64,000 nucleotides of DNA from CAZELM01 sp964512995 (GTDB lineage Bacteria > CSSED10-310): contig CAZELM010000007.1 in the NCBI GenBank assembly GCA_964512995.1, positions 62,001 to 126,000 on the forward strand. The letters are read 5' to 3'. Shown in pieces: positions 16,972 to 25,377 of this stretch; within the stretch, counting starts at the first letter, position 1, and every line of letters begins with the position of its first letter. Under the pieces are notes generated by a model. The model was not told the origin of the DNA and did not search any database. It was given only the letters and a program-made list of their open reading frames with translations. Position numbers and translations under genes: made by a program.

Positions 16972-17997
16972 ATGCTGCTTCATCTAATCCGACGTTTTTC
17001 ACTCGCACTCGTTACCAATTTCTGGCTAAAAATCGGCTCTTTTATTGTAGCTGTTATTATTTGGTTTTCGATTAACAGTCAGGGCCGAACCGATAAAACA
17101 TTTCTCAGTATTCCTTATGAAGTCCGGAATATCCCCCTCAACCTGGAAATCACAGAACGTGATGTCGAAGTGGTCAAAATCACACTCAGAGGACCGCAGA
17201 ATTTATTATCTTCTTTGAAACCAGAGAGTATTTCAGTGGTTCTGAGTTTGCCCGATACTGCTGAGCCGGGAGTGATTCAATTGGATGTTTCACGAAACAA
17301 TATCACTGCTCCCTATATAAATCAGTTTTCCGTCCTTCAGATTCTTCCAGAAACAATTTCATTTCGACTTGAAAAAACAATCACAAAAACAGTATCTATC
17401 AAGCCTTTCTTACGAGGAAGCCCTTCACCAGACTATGAATTGGGAACATGGGAAGCGATTCCACCCGAGGCACAGATCATGGGTCCTACGAGTATAATTG
17501 AGCAGTTGGATACCGTTCTGACGGAACCGATTGATATCAATGGAGTTAACATGCGGTTCAATGAACGGGTTGAACTGATGCCCCAAAATCACCTGGTACG
17601 CGTTGTTTATCCGCAACGAGTCACAGTTGTTATCGAGATAAAAGAAAAAATCATCGAGCGGTCATTCACAGAGTTGGAATTCAAGCTGATATCATCCAAT
17701 TCAGAGACTCAAATCAGCGTTTCACCTCCTATCACCACATTATTCATATCTGGTCCTCAACGCATTCTAAACCAGCTTCAGAATTCCGATATCGATATCA
17801 TCGCTGATTGTCGTGACCTTCCGCCCGGCGAACATGTTGTGCCACTAATCCTGGCATCTCAGCCCAATGGCATCATCTCTTTCACATTAGACCCGGCTTC
17901 AGTAGAAGTAATGATACCAACACCCATTTCGAATTTATCCGAATCGTTAACACCATCCCCTTCACCAGCACACAATGTTCCTGCCTCATCCCATTAA
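16972..17997 (+). CDS. cdaR: YbbR-domain protein, CdaA regulator
   Basis: A 341-residue protein with one N-terminal membrane helix (NFWLKIGSFIVAVIIWFSIN, about residues 17-36) and an extracytoplasmic part built of several YbbR domains (for example the repeats beginning FLSIPYEVRNIPLNLEI and TKTVSIKPFLRGSPSPDYEL). It ends in a Pro/Ser-rich tail. In Firmicutes CdaR modulates CdaA, and the adjacent order cdaA-cdaR here supports the same role. glmM, often next, is absent; instead an unrelated ATPase-like gene follows after 83 bases. The start is the ATG at 16972; a TTG overlaps the cdaA stop. Confidence 0.88.
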   Translation: MLLHLIRRFSLALVTNFWLKIGSFIVAVIIWFSINSQGRTDKTFLSIPYEVRNIPLNLEITERDVEVVKITLRGPQNLLSSLKPESISVVLSLPDTAEPGVIQLDVSRNNITAPYINQFSVLQILPETISFRLEKTITKTVSIKPFLRGSPSPDYELGTWEAIPPEAQIMGPTSIIEQLDTVLTEPIDINGVNMRFNERVELMPQNHLVRVVYPQRVTVVIEIKEKIIERSFTELEFKLISSNSETQISVSPPITTLFISGPQRILNQLQNSDIDIIADCRDLPPGEHVVPLILASQPNGIISFTLDPASVEVMIPTPISNLSESLTPSPSPAHNVPASSH

Positions 17998-18080
17998 CCG
18001 CATTATCAATGTATCCGGTCATTTCCTGAAGCCGATGCATTTATTACATATTCTCCATCCACTCGTTGAAAGTCAGAAGC

Positions 18081-19118
18081 ATGAGATCATTTTTGGCAGA
18101 ATTTGAAAGGTTTGTTTCATCACGTGGAGGGGTGATGTCGCTCATAACCCATTCTCATGGTTTGAGCAAGCGCTGTTACACCATCGTTCAAGAGCGAACC
18201 CGAGCGCTTGATTTTAAGACAACCTATATTGATGCACGCCGCTCTGCTTCAACATCTCATTTTTGGAATAGACTGATAAATTCGGTGATTTCTGAGAGCA
18301 GGGAGTATATCAACGATTGTAAATCATCGGTTCCTCGTCTGGTTTTTCAACCCAATACGATCATTTACATCGATCATGCAGAAGATTTCCTGACGATGAC
18401 ACACCAGCCTTACTGGAGGGATGCATTGAAGAATCTGGAAGCACTCGCGACCAACAATCAGAATTTTTGGGTGCTGAAATGGATGTCGACACATCAGATC
18501 CCTGAATGGGGACAAGCACGTCAGGTTTTCATTCCCCCGCTTGCTCCAGAAGACATGCGGCTGGAACTGGAGAAACATTTGATCGATTTTCCGGTGGCAG
18601 CAGTTTCGGAACTCTGTGTGATAACAGGAGGGTATCCGGAATATCTGGAATTAATCCTGCCACATCTTTCATCCAATTCTGATCACCATCATATTGATGA
18701 TGTTGTTAATGGGTTGTTATCAGACACTCATTCTGCTTTAAGCCGGTTTTGCCAGTTTAAATGGCTGGAAACGCTCCATCTTGCGAAAGGATATGGGACA
18801 TTGAAAGCAATTTTAGAAATTCTCTCCCGATACCCGGATTCACGCTTATCGCAGATCGCTTCGTATATGTGTCATTCATTGCCGGCCGTTAAAGATTACA
18901 TCACTGGCTTGATCAAGGTCGGAGCGTTGAAGCGAGAGGGTTGGACCTACCGGTTATCAGATCCCATGTTAGCACGGTGGATTGTGGCCACTTCATCACT
19001 TTCCCTGACTTTATCGGAAAGGAAGACCGATTCGGATCATATAGAGAGAAAATTACCTTCGCTTTTGAAATCAAGAGAACCAGGTGTTGGCAGGGATTTG
19101 TTTATTGAATTTGATTGA
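18081..19118 (+). CDS. ATPase-like protein with degenerate P-loop and winged helix
   Basis: A 345-residue protein whose layout resembles archaeal-type/AAA ATPases of the ATPase_2 kind. A beta strand leads to THSHGLSKRC where a Walker A (GxxxxGKS/T) should be. NTIIYIDHAEDF fits a Walker B strand. LAPEDMRLELEKHL and VITGGYPEYLELI fit the lid helices. A winged-helix domain follows (about 230-310, RLSQIASYMCHSLPAVKDYI, KVGALKREGWTYRLSDPMLARWI). The missing GK[ST] suggests it binds nucleotide poorly or not at all. It may act as a DNA-binding or scaffold protein. ATG 18081 is chosen over a TTG 15 bases upstream. Neighbours give little: cdaR before, a PilX-like gene after. Confidence 0.75.
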   Translation: MRSFLAEFERFVSSRGGVMSLITHSHGLSKRCYTIVQERTRALDFKTTYIDARRSASTSHFWNRLINSVISESREYINDCKSSVPRLVFQPNTIIYIDHAEDFLTMTHQPYWRDALKNLEALATNNQNFWVLKWMSTHQIPEWGQARQVFIPPLAPEDMRLELEKHLIDFPVAAVSELCVITGGYPEYLELILPHLSSNSDHHHIDDVVNGLLSDTHSALSRFCQFKWLETLHLAKGYGTLKAILEILSRYPDSRLSQIASYMCHSLPAVKDYITGLIKVGALKREGWTYRLSDPMLARWIVATSSLSLTLSERKTDSDHIERKLPSLLKSREPGVGRDLFIEFD

Positions 19119-19493
19119 TATGGATACCAATACATACCTTGATACCTTTGGTAACAAAAACAGAACAATACTAAAACCACAATAGCATGTGTGACTGCGG
19201 GTGTGCTAAATTTCTCCCAGATCGAATGATGAACATTGCTGAGTTGCTCGATCAATCATATCACTGGAAATCGGAATGGTGTTTATCATTGAAATTCATG
19301 ATGCAGACTGATGGTGATTTATCGGTAATCTTGAACAATACGAATCAATGGCATGTTTTTTGCTAAAAGTTAGTTTTGAGTTGTGTGTATAAAGGTTTAT
19401 GATAACCTTGACTTTCGTGGTGGTTCAACGGTATTTTTTAGGGGTATCCGGTAGTGGTAAATTGCCGAAACCGTTTTTTAGGAGGCTTGATCT
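19119..19493 (+). other. Intergenic region carrying a sigma-54-type promoter
   Basis: No gene is supported in these 375 bases; a 72-codon minus-strand frame crossing the left edge lacks a ribosome binding site and recognisable features. The notable content is the GG-N10-GC element at 19349-19364 and a ribosome binding site AGGAGG just before 19494. The leader after the predicted start site would be about 115 bases long and AT-rich, with no riboswitch I recognise. Confidence 0.6.
19349..19364 (+). promoter_or_regulatory. Sigma-54 (RpoN) promoter candidate
   Basis: TGGCATGTTTTTTGCT matches the -24/-12 consensus TGGCAC-N5-TTGC: GG at 19350-19351, exactly 10 bases, then GC at 19362-19363, with the T-rich centre seen in many RpoN sites. 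It reads toward the PilX-like gene. Pilin genes are classic RpoN targets. Confidence 0.65.
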
Positions 19494-22361
19494 ATGACCC
19501 TCCAGGGATTCATTCATATGAAATGGAACAATCGGGGTAGTGCGCTGGTTTTAACGCTGCTATTCATATTGTTGCTTACAACGATGAGTACTGGTTTATT
19601 TCTATATGCAAATAAACAATCGCTGTATGCAGATGACACATATACATCCTTAGCTGCGGGATATGTATCGGAGGCTGGATTGGAGCGTGGCAAGAGTCTG
19701 CTGGCTCGCCGGGATCTTGCTCTGGATAAAACGGGAGATCGGGAGATAGAAGAGGATGATTTTCCGGTTATTTTCGATGAATCATCGGACATCGGCCGAT
19801 ATGATCGGAATCCGGTAAATGGAGAAATCATCCGGGATAATAAACAGGGGGTCGGTACCTATTCACTTCGCATAGATGGAGCCTTTCCTGAACAGATTGA
19901 AATGAAGTTCCAGTTGGTTCGTCATGTTTTGCCTTTTGAGCAGGCTCGGATTGTGTATCCGCATGGTGTCACGATCGATGACATCAAGCCGCTTCTTCCT
20001 TTTAAAGACATGCGTATCAGGCTTCGTCAGGGAATTGAAATGATAAATGATTACCAGCTTGATATTACAAAAACAGCGATCATTGATTATCAACTGGCTC
20101 ATCAGACGATATATCAGCCGATTACTCTATTCAATTATATGAACCCTTATTCTGAAGCGCATTTCTTTCTGGACATGATGGTTACTCGGATTGATATGGA
20201 TCATGATTACAAACAATACGATCGATGGGGAAACCGCTTAGTCATTTTCCCCCATGAAGATCTGCCAGTATCCGGTGTTGGCGGATGCCCGGAATGTCGA
20301 GATGCACATATCGAAGCGGAAGAGTTAAAAGATGAGTCTGCATTGGCATTTAAAATACCCGTTGGTCACGAAAACTCAGTCTATCTTCTGCAGGTTGACA
20401 ATCCGGAATTATCCCCTAACTTAGAGATTGATATTTTCTATTATGATGGTCTTCAGAATCGTCGGCAGACGATCATACCTCAATCATCATGGTCTGCGGG
20501 AAGAACGCAGGCTTACGCATTATTGGATTTCAGCGGCGCATGTTCGGCATGGCGGAAAAACCAGCTTCATGATCTCGCAGACAATCTGACTGGTGACGAC
20601 TGGATGATCATCGAGATGGATGGGAATGCGCCTACCGGGATGTACCTTCGTATCGTTCGTGGAGTGAATGATCAATTGAATCTTGGATATCGAGCCAGGA
20701 CAGAAAACATGTATAGTACATGCCAGGAGGATATGTCTGGGAATCCGGATCCGGACAGTGTTTCGTGTTGTTGGTATCCGGATTGGCCTGAATGTGTCAA
20801 TTTAGGTTCCAACAATTACCAACCGGCGTTGGAACTCGATTCCGCCTTGGTACCACCGTATAACACTCGGGAAAAGACATATGCCGTCACTCCACTTAAT
20901 GAGATGTTGATGGAACTTGGCAGAGACAATCGCATTCGGATCGATGAAATGTACACAATCACGTCTACTGGAAATGTCGAGAAGGCATCTGAAAATCGTC
21001 AATTGGTGGTTGCTCCTGTCAGTTATATGGATTACGCTCGATTTACTGAATCAAGAATTCGTATCGGTGGGAATTCTGTATTTTCCGGCAAGGTTTATGC
21101 TCAGGGTCGTATCGAGCTTGCTGGAACCTGTACTTTTTTTGGGGATGTATATACGAGTCAGGGTATTGTTGATGACGAGTTGGCTACATTATGCGGAGAT
21201 GTGGATCTGCACACATATGTCCCAGTGCAAACGCTCCCCAGTGCATCTTTGATCACGGAATTAACCACAAAAGCCAATCAAGGCGGCTGGCATTATACCG
21301 GATCGACACCATTATATCTCTATCTTGGGAACTATGATTATCTTCCGGATCCTGGACCTCGGAGCGGCTTCCATTTTATTGAATCCGGAGGTATTGTCAT
21401 TGCAGAATACCTCCCACCTCAATCTGTCAATTTCCCGATGGGTGACCGGCCATATCGATCGACATATGTCCCGGACGATGCTCCGACTGTTAACCTGCTC
21501 AACAATCCCGAAAGGGATTTTAATGGATTGATTGTTGTTGATGGCGATGTTCACGTCTGGGGAAAACTCCATGGGCGATCCCTGACGATTCTTGCAAAGG
21601 GTGACATTTATATTGAGCGCGAGATCATAATGGGAACCGATAAAATAGCGTCGAGCACACCGGATTTAAGTCGCGGACAGGGACAGCCTGTGCACCTGGG
21701 ATTGATTGCCGCCTACTCGCAAGGTGGTAATCTGCGAGGCGATATCATACTGTCTGAAAATTGCCCGAGAATCATGCAAGTTCAAGCAGCATTGATGTGT
21801 TTTGGTACAATGAAGATGGAAGATACAGATTATGAACATCCTTCAGATGCTGGGGATATTGACCTAGATAATTCCCATCTACATCATTATAAATATTACA
21901 ATCCAATTGCCGGTCGATATGAATGGGCCTATAAAACAAGTGGTTTACTCGCTGGAGAACAACCTGCATTGAGAACACCCATCGGTCCATTTGACATTAA
22001 CAACGATGGCCGCTTGTCTTTGCCACCCTATCCGGAGGGGGATTGTGGTGAGAATTTCAATCAGCTTGATCCGGCTCAAATAGATCTTGGAATCTGGAAT
22101 GAATCGGATTTGACTATGCAGCATGAAGTGTGGTATGTGGGAATAATTGGTCCTATTATCGTAGCCAATTCCAATCGGAATCTCGGTCATTATGAAGCCC
22201 GTTCTGCAGTTGGCAATAATGGTGGCTATGAAAATCCTGGGATTACGCGATGTTTCCGCTATGATCCCTCTATCCGGATTACTCCGCCACCTTTATTCCC
22301 GCTTCCGAATCGATCCTTAAAAATACTTGAAGTCACTGATGCGGTGGTTGAACTCCCCTGA
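19494..22361 (+). CDS. Large PilX-like type IV pilus assembly protein
   Basis: A 955-residue protein. The N-terminus (KWNNRG then SALVLTLLFILLLTTMSTGL) is the PilX-type prepilin-like membrane helix with a plausible cleavage site after Gly. It is followed by ASYVSEAGLE-like spacing (AAGYVSEAGLERGKSL), a hallmark of PilX N-domains. The body is large and mostly beta. A region around residues 510-580 (RIRIGGNSVFSGKVYAQGRIELAG) resembles DUF4900-type domains of minor pilus proteins, with a second similar stretch at NGLIVVDGDVHVWGKLHGRSL. Cys pairs (GGCPEC, SVSCCWYPDWPEC) suggest disulfides or metal. It likely acts as a surface pilin-like or adhesin component. Start fixed by AGGAGG upstream and the sigma-54-type promoter. 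Confidence 0.85.
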   Translation: MTLQGFIHMKWNNRGSALVLTLLFILLLTTMSTGLFLYANKQSLYADDTYTSLAAGYVSEAGLERGKSLLARRDLALDKTGDREIEEDDFPVIFDESSDIGRYDRNPVNGEIIRDNKQGVGTYSLRIDGAFPEQIEMKFQLVRHVLPFEQARIVYPHGVTIDDIKPLLPFKDMRIRLRQGIEMINDYQLDITKTAIIDYQLAHQTIYQPITLFNYMNPYSEAHFFLDMMVTRIDMDHDYKQYDRWGNRLVIFPHEDLPVSGVGGCPECRDAHIEAEELKDESALAFKIPVGHENSVYLLQVDNPELSPNLEIDIFYYDGLQNRRQTIIPQSSWSAGRTQAYALLDFSGACSAWRKNQLHDLADNLTGDDWMIIEMDGNAPTGMYLRIVRGVNDQLNLGYRARTENMYSTCQEDMSGNPDPDSVSCCWYPDWPECVNLGSNNYQPALELDSALVPPYNTREKTYAVTPLNEMLMELGRDNRIRIDEMYTITSTGNVEKASENRQLVVAPVSYMDYARFTESRIRIGGNSVFSGKVYAQGRIELAGTCTFFGDVYTSQGIVDDELATLCGDVDLHTYVPVQTLPSASLITELTTKANQGGWHYTGSTPLYLYLGNYDYLPDPGPRSGFHFIESGGIVIAEYLPPQSVNFPMGDRPYRSTYVPDDAPTVNLLNNPERDFNGLIVVDGDVHVWGKLHGRSLTILAKGDIYIEREIIMGTDKIASSTPDLSRGQGQPVHLGLIAAYSQGGNLRGDIILSENCPRIMQVQAALMCFGTMKMEDTDYEHPSDAGDIDLDNSHLHHYKYYNPIAGRYEWAYKTSGLLAGEQPALRTPIGPFDINNDGRLSLPPYPEGDCGENFNQLDPAQIDLGIWNESDLTMQHEVWYVGIIGPIIVANSNRNLGHYEARSAVGNNGGYENPGITRCFRYDPSIRITPPPLFPLPNRSLKILEVTDAVVELP

Positions 22362-22413
22362 CACCGATACTGCCAGGGATGACTTTTTTATAATGGAAGG
22401 AGAAGGCTGAGCT

Positions 22414-22872
22414 TTGGCGAAGGTGAGTAATAAGACACGATATACTCCGTTGGAAGTATCTCAGATGCTTAAAATTTCTCCGGCCAAATTTAACCAGCTT
22501 GTGATGGAGAATGAGATCCCCAAGGGCAGAATTGGTGAAGACAATCGTAGATATTATACCGATCAAGATGTAGAATTTATCGTCAGGGAATGGCGATCCA
22601 GAACAACTGCTCATTTTCTGATGTATACCTTTCCTCTGATATTAGCGCTCATTGTTTTATTTCTCGTAACATTAAGAGAAATATCTCAATCCATTCACGA
22701 TTCCAGCGCAGCAACACCGACACCGCGTGTTGGATTTGGATCTATGCCAAGAGACTTGTGGGTACCTGGCTCTCCAATGCCAAAGCCGGATTCTACTCAT
22801 GCTATCCAAAGCAATGAAACGGAGAAAGAACCCATTATTACCCCCATTCCAACCTATCCATTGGATGAATGA
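22414..22872 (+). CDS. Membrane-anchored MerR/excisionase-like HTH protein
   Basis: A 152-residue protein. Residues about 9-60 form a MerR/HTH_17-like DNA-binding region (YTPLEVSQMLKISPAKFNQL, then EIPKGRIGEDNRRYYTDQDVEFI). One membrane helix follows (about 69-92, FLMYTFPLILALIVLFLVTL) and then a Pro-rich outer tail. A DNA-binding head tethered to the membrane with an exterior tail recalls ToxR/CadC-type one-component sensors, although the fold of the head differs. It begins 52 bases after the PilX-like gene at a TTG preceded by GGAG, so may be co-transcribed with it. A GTG three codons later is possible. It might regulate surface genes; this is inference. Confidence 0.75.
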   Translation: MAKVSNKTRYTPLEVSQMLKISPAKFNQLVMENEIPKGRIGEDNRRYYTDQDVEFIVREWRSRTTAHFLMYTFPLILALIVLFLVTLREISQSIHDSSAATPTPRVGFGSMPRDLWVPGSPMPKPDSTHAIQSNETEKEPIITPIPTYPLDE

Positions 22873-22910
22873 CACTCTCGTTTTGCTCCCTGAAAATGGA
22901 GAATTTTAGA

Positions 22911-23906
22911 ATGCTTGAATTTCGAAAAGATCCCGTAATCGGCAGATGGGTTATTATTTCTACAGAACGCAAGCTTCGCCCGACCAGTTATGAGTCATTG
23001 ATTGAAAACAATACAGCTTACTGCCCGTTTTGTAAAGGCAATGAAGAAGACACGCCGCCTGGAATTCTTACTATTCCATCCAGCCTGGATGCGGCTCATC
23101 CATCCAATTGGTCTTTGCGTGTTGTTCCGAATAAATTTCCGGCCCTACAGATAGAGGGACGGCTAAATCATCGTGCGGATGGTATATATGATAAAATGAA
23201 TGGTGTCGGAGCACATGAAGTCATCATCGAAACCCCGAATCATAAGCATTCCCTGGCCGATCTGGCTAACCAAGGTGTATATGATTTATTCTATGCATTT
23301 CGTGAACGAACGCTTGATTTACAGAAAGATTCACGTCTGCGATATGTTATGTTATTTAAAAATCATGGAAAAGCAGCAGGCGCATCGTTATCTCATTCCC
23401 ATTCACAATTGATCGCAATGCCGATTGTACCGAAACGTGTGATGGAGGAATTAAAAGGAGCCAAATCCTATTTTGATTACAAGGATCGTTGTATTTTCTG
23501 CGATATCCTCGAACAGGAAACAGAAGATAATATACGGATTGTTGAAGAAAATGATCATTTTTTAACAATCTCACCCTATGCCCCTCGATTCCCATTTGAA
23601 ACATGGATACTGCCCAAGCAACACCAACCTTTCTTTGAGAAAACCTCAGACACTCACCTCCAGTCTTTAGCTCGTATCGTTTCCTCTACTCTGAAACGAA
23701 TAAATATCGTATTGGAGTCACCACCATATAACTTATTGATCCATAATGCTCCATTTTACTATCGGGATCAGGAGTCTTATCATTGGCACATAGAGATCAT
23801 GCCCAAATCGACACACGTTGCCGGATTTGAATGGGGAACTGGTTTTTACATTAATCCGACTCCACCAGAGGAAGCTGCTGAATTTCTTCGGAATGCACCT
23901 ATCTGA
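22911..23906 (+). CDS. galT: GalT-family nucleotidylyltransferase (possibly ADP-glucose phosphorylase)
   Basis: A 331-residue HIT-superfamily enzyme of the galactose-1-phosphate uridylyltransferase family. Zinc cysteines are C38 and C41 (YCPFCKGNE), with a second pair in CIFCDI. The active-site stretch is S-H-S-H-S-Q at about residues 160-165, and a second His cluster is Y-H-W-H-I-E-I-M-P. Classic GalT has HPHGQ; HSHSQ with a GASLSH lead and the FEWGTGFYINP ending closely resembles plant ADP-glucose phosphorylase (At5g18200 type). The substrate may therefore be ADP-glucose rather than UDP-sugar. The ATG at 22911 has GGAG upstream and starts at the conserved LEFRKDPVIGRWV; the earlier ATG at 22869 adds 14 atypical residues. 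Confidence 0.88.
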   Translation: MLEFRKDPVIGRWVIISTERKLRPTSYESLIENNTAYCPFCKGNEEDTPPGILTIPSSLDAAHPSNWSLRVVPNKFPALQIEGRLNHRADGIYDKMNGVGAHEVIIETPNHKHSLADLANQGVYDLFYAFRERTLDLQKDSRLRYVMLFKNHGKAAGASLSHSHSQLIAMPIVPKRVMEELKGAKSYFDYKDRCIFCDILEQETEDNIRIVEENDHFLTISPYAPRFPFETWILPKQHQPFFEKTSDTHLQSLARIVSSTLKRINIVLESPPYNLLIHNAPFYYRDQESYHWHIEIMPKSTHVAGFEWGTGFYINPTPPEEAAEFLRNAPI

Positions 23907-24063
23907 AAATCTAAACCATTTCCCATATTAAAATAATCCTCTCAAATCTTTTTGATTGTTTTCTTGATCATTGCTTTCTTGACAGATTAGTGTTCAATAT
24001 GGTTATGTTATCTAGGTGGGCTGTGATATCACTATGGAAACATCTTCCTCTAAGGAGCATGAT

Positions 24064-25281
24064 ATGAAAAATAGTATTGATAAACCTGATTTTCTTGTAG
24101 AACTTGAGAAACTCCAGGAAAAAATAACTGCTCTTCAGGAGAGAATACATTTGGTTGATGAGAATCAGAGCCAAGTTCGACCCAAGATATATGAAAAAGT
24201 AAAAGCCGAATATCTTCAAAAGCTGCAAGATCTTAACACAGAACTTCAGCCATTTTGTGAAATCATAAAAAATCATGTGGTTACACTGCAAAAAGAAATA
24301 GACGAACATATTCAGTTTGCCGAATCCTACCAGGAAGAAATCGAAGAATTGCAGCTTCGGTACTACGCCCATGAATACAGTGAGCAAGAATATCAACCTA
24401 AATATGAAGAATTGAAAACACAATTTGAAGAAATCCAGGTAAAAATTGCGGAACAATCAGGACAATTGGCGATTTTTCGTAATCAATTGGGGAAAATACA
24501 TCGGATGATGGGTATAGAAATGGAATCTGAAGCAGACGATTCCGAATCATTAACCACAACAGATTATGTATCACCAGATCATCCAGCCAGCTTCACCACA
24601 TCTTCTGAGTCCTCTCAGGATCATATTCAGATGCTCGAAGAATCCGATGAACGACCGGTGGCTGAGGTTGAGATGATTCAGACTCCAGAAGAAGACGCAG
24701 CTTTTGAGTCTGACTTTAATGACCATGCTGAATTTGAAGCAAATCGAGCGGAATTGCATGAACTGGAAGAGCTCGAAGCTGAGGAAGAACCGGGATACCG
24801 ATCCAAATTTTCCACCACAGATGACATACAGGAAGAAATCGAAGAGATCGACGAATATGACACATCACATAAACTCAATGAAATCCCGCCTCATCTGATC
24901 AAAGAAACAGTTGATGAAAATGATGAAACCGGTATACCTCATATCGATCTCCCGGACGAAGAAGAGGATTATATCTGGGCATCCATCCCCATTTTAGATG
25001 TCATCGAAGGGGATTTTACGGGAGAGTCATACCCAATGGATAAGGATCGAATCACCATTGGACGAGGTCCCAATAATGATATCCAATTAGCAACGGATAC
25101 CAGCGTTTCGAGACATCATGCGCAATTGACGCGAGAGAACAGTCGGTATATCCTGATTGACCTGGAAAGTTCCAACGGTACATCTGTAAATGGAATGCGC
25201 GTGACAAGGACCATTCTTCGTCCGAATGATGAGATTATGATCGGGCAATCCAAGCTGGTCATCCGGCCATCCCACGATTGA
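24064..25281 (+). CDS. Coiled-coil protein with C-terminal FHA domain
   Basis: A 405-residue cytoplasmic protein. Residues about 5-150 form long coiled coils (LVELEKLQEKITALQERI; LQKEIDEHIQFAESYQEE). Residues about 160-300 are very acidic and likely disordered. The last 90 residues are an FHA domain: ITIGRGPNNDIQL, the phosphothreonine-contact Arg and SVSRHHAQL, then LIDLESSNGTSVNG. FHA domains bind phosphothreonine peptides, so it may read one of the two Ser/Thr kinases in the window. AAGGAG at 24052-24057 sits 6 bases from ATG 24064, which is preferred over GTG 24016 and ATG 24034. A TTGACA at 23979-23984 upstream may be a -35 box, but its -10 box is poorly spaced. Confidence 0.88.
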   Translation: MKNSIDKPDFLVELEKLQEKITALQERIHLVDENQSQVRPKIYEKVKAEYLQKLQDLNTELQPFCEIIKNHVVTLQKEIDEHIQFAESYQEEIEELQLRYYAHEYSEQEYQPKYEELKTQFEEIQVKIAEQSGQLAIFRNQLGKIHRMMGIEMESEADDSESLTTTDYVSPDHPASFTTSSESSQDHIQMLEESDERPVAEVEMIQTPEEDAAFESDFNDHAEFEANRAELHELEELEAEEEPGYRSKFSTTDDIQEEIEEIDEYDTSHKLNEIPPHLIKETVDENDETGIPHIDLPDEEEDYIWASIPILDVIEGDFTGESYPMDKDRITIGRGPNNDIQLATDTSVSRHHAQLTRENSRYILIDLESSNGTSVNGMRVTRTILRPNDEIMIGQSKLVIRPSHD

Positions 25282-25377
25282 TAAATAGTGATACCATTCC
25301 TGGATCAGATCCGATCAAACAAACTGAATCGTGCTGGAATCCGATGTCGAGAACGTATATGTACATAGGGAGCTGAT

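Noticed and set aside
23968..24456. 162-codon minus-strand frame rich in Phe and Leu
   Set aside because: Antisense of the Lys/Glu-rich coiled coil of the FHA protein; composition is a mirror effect and not a membrane protein.
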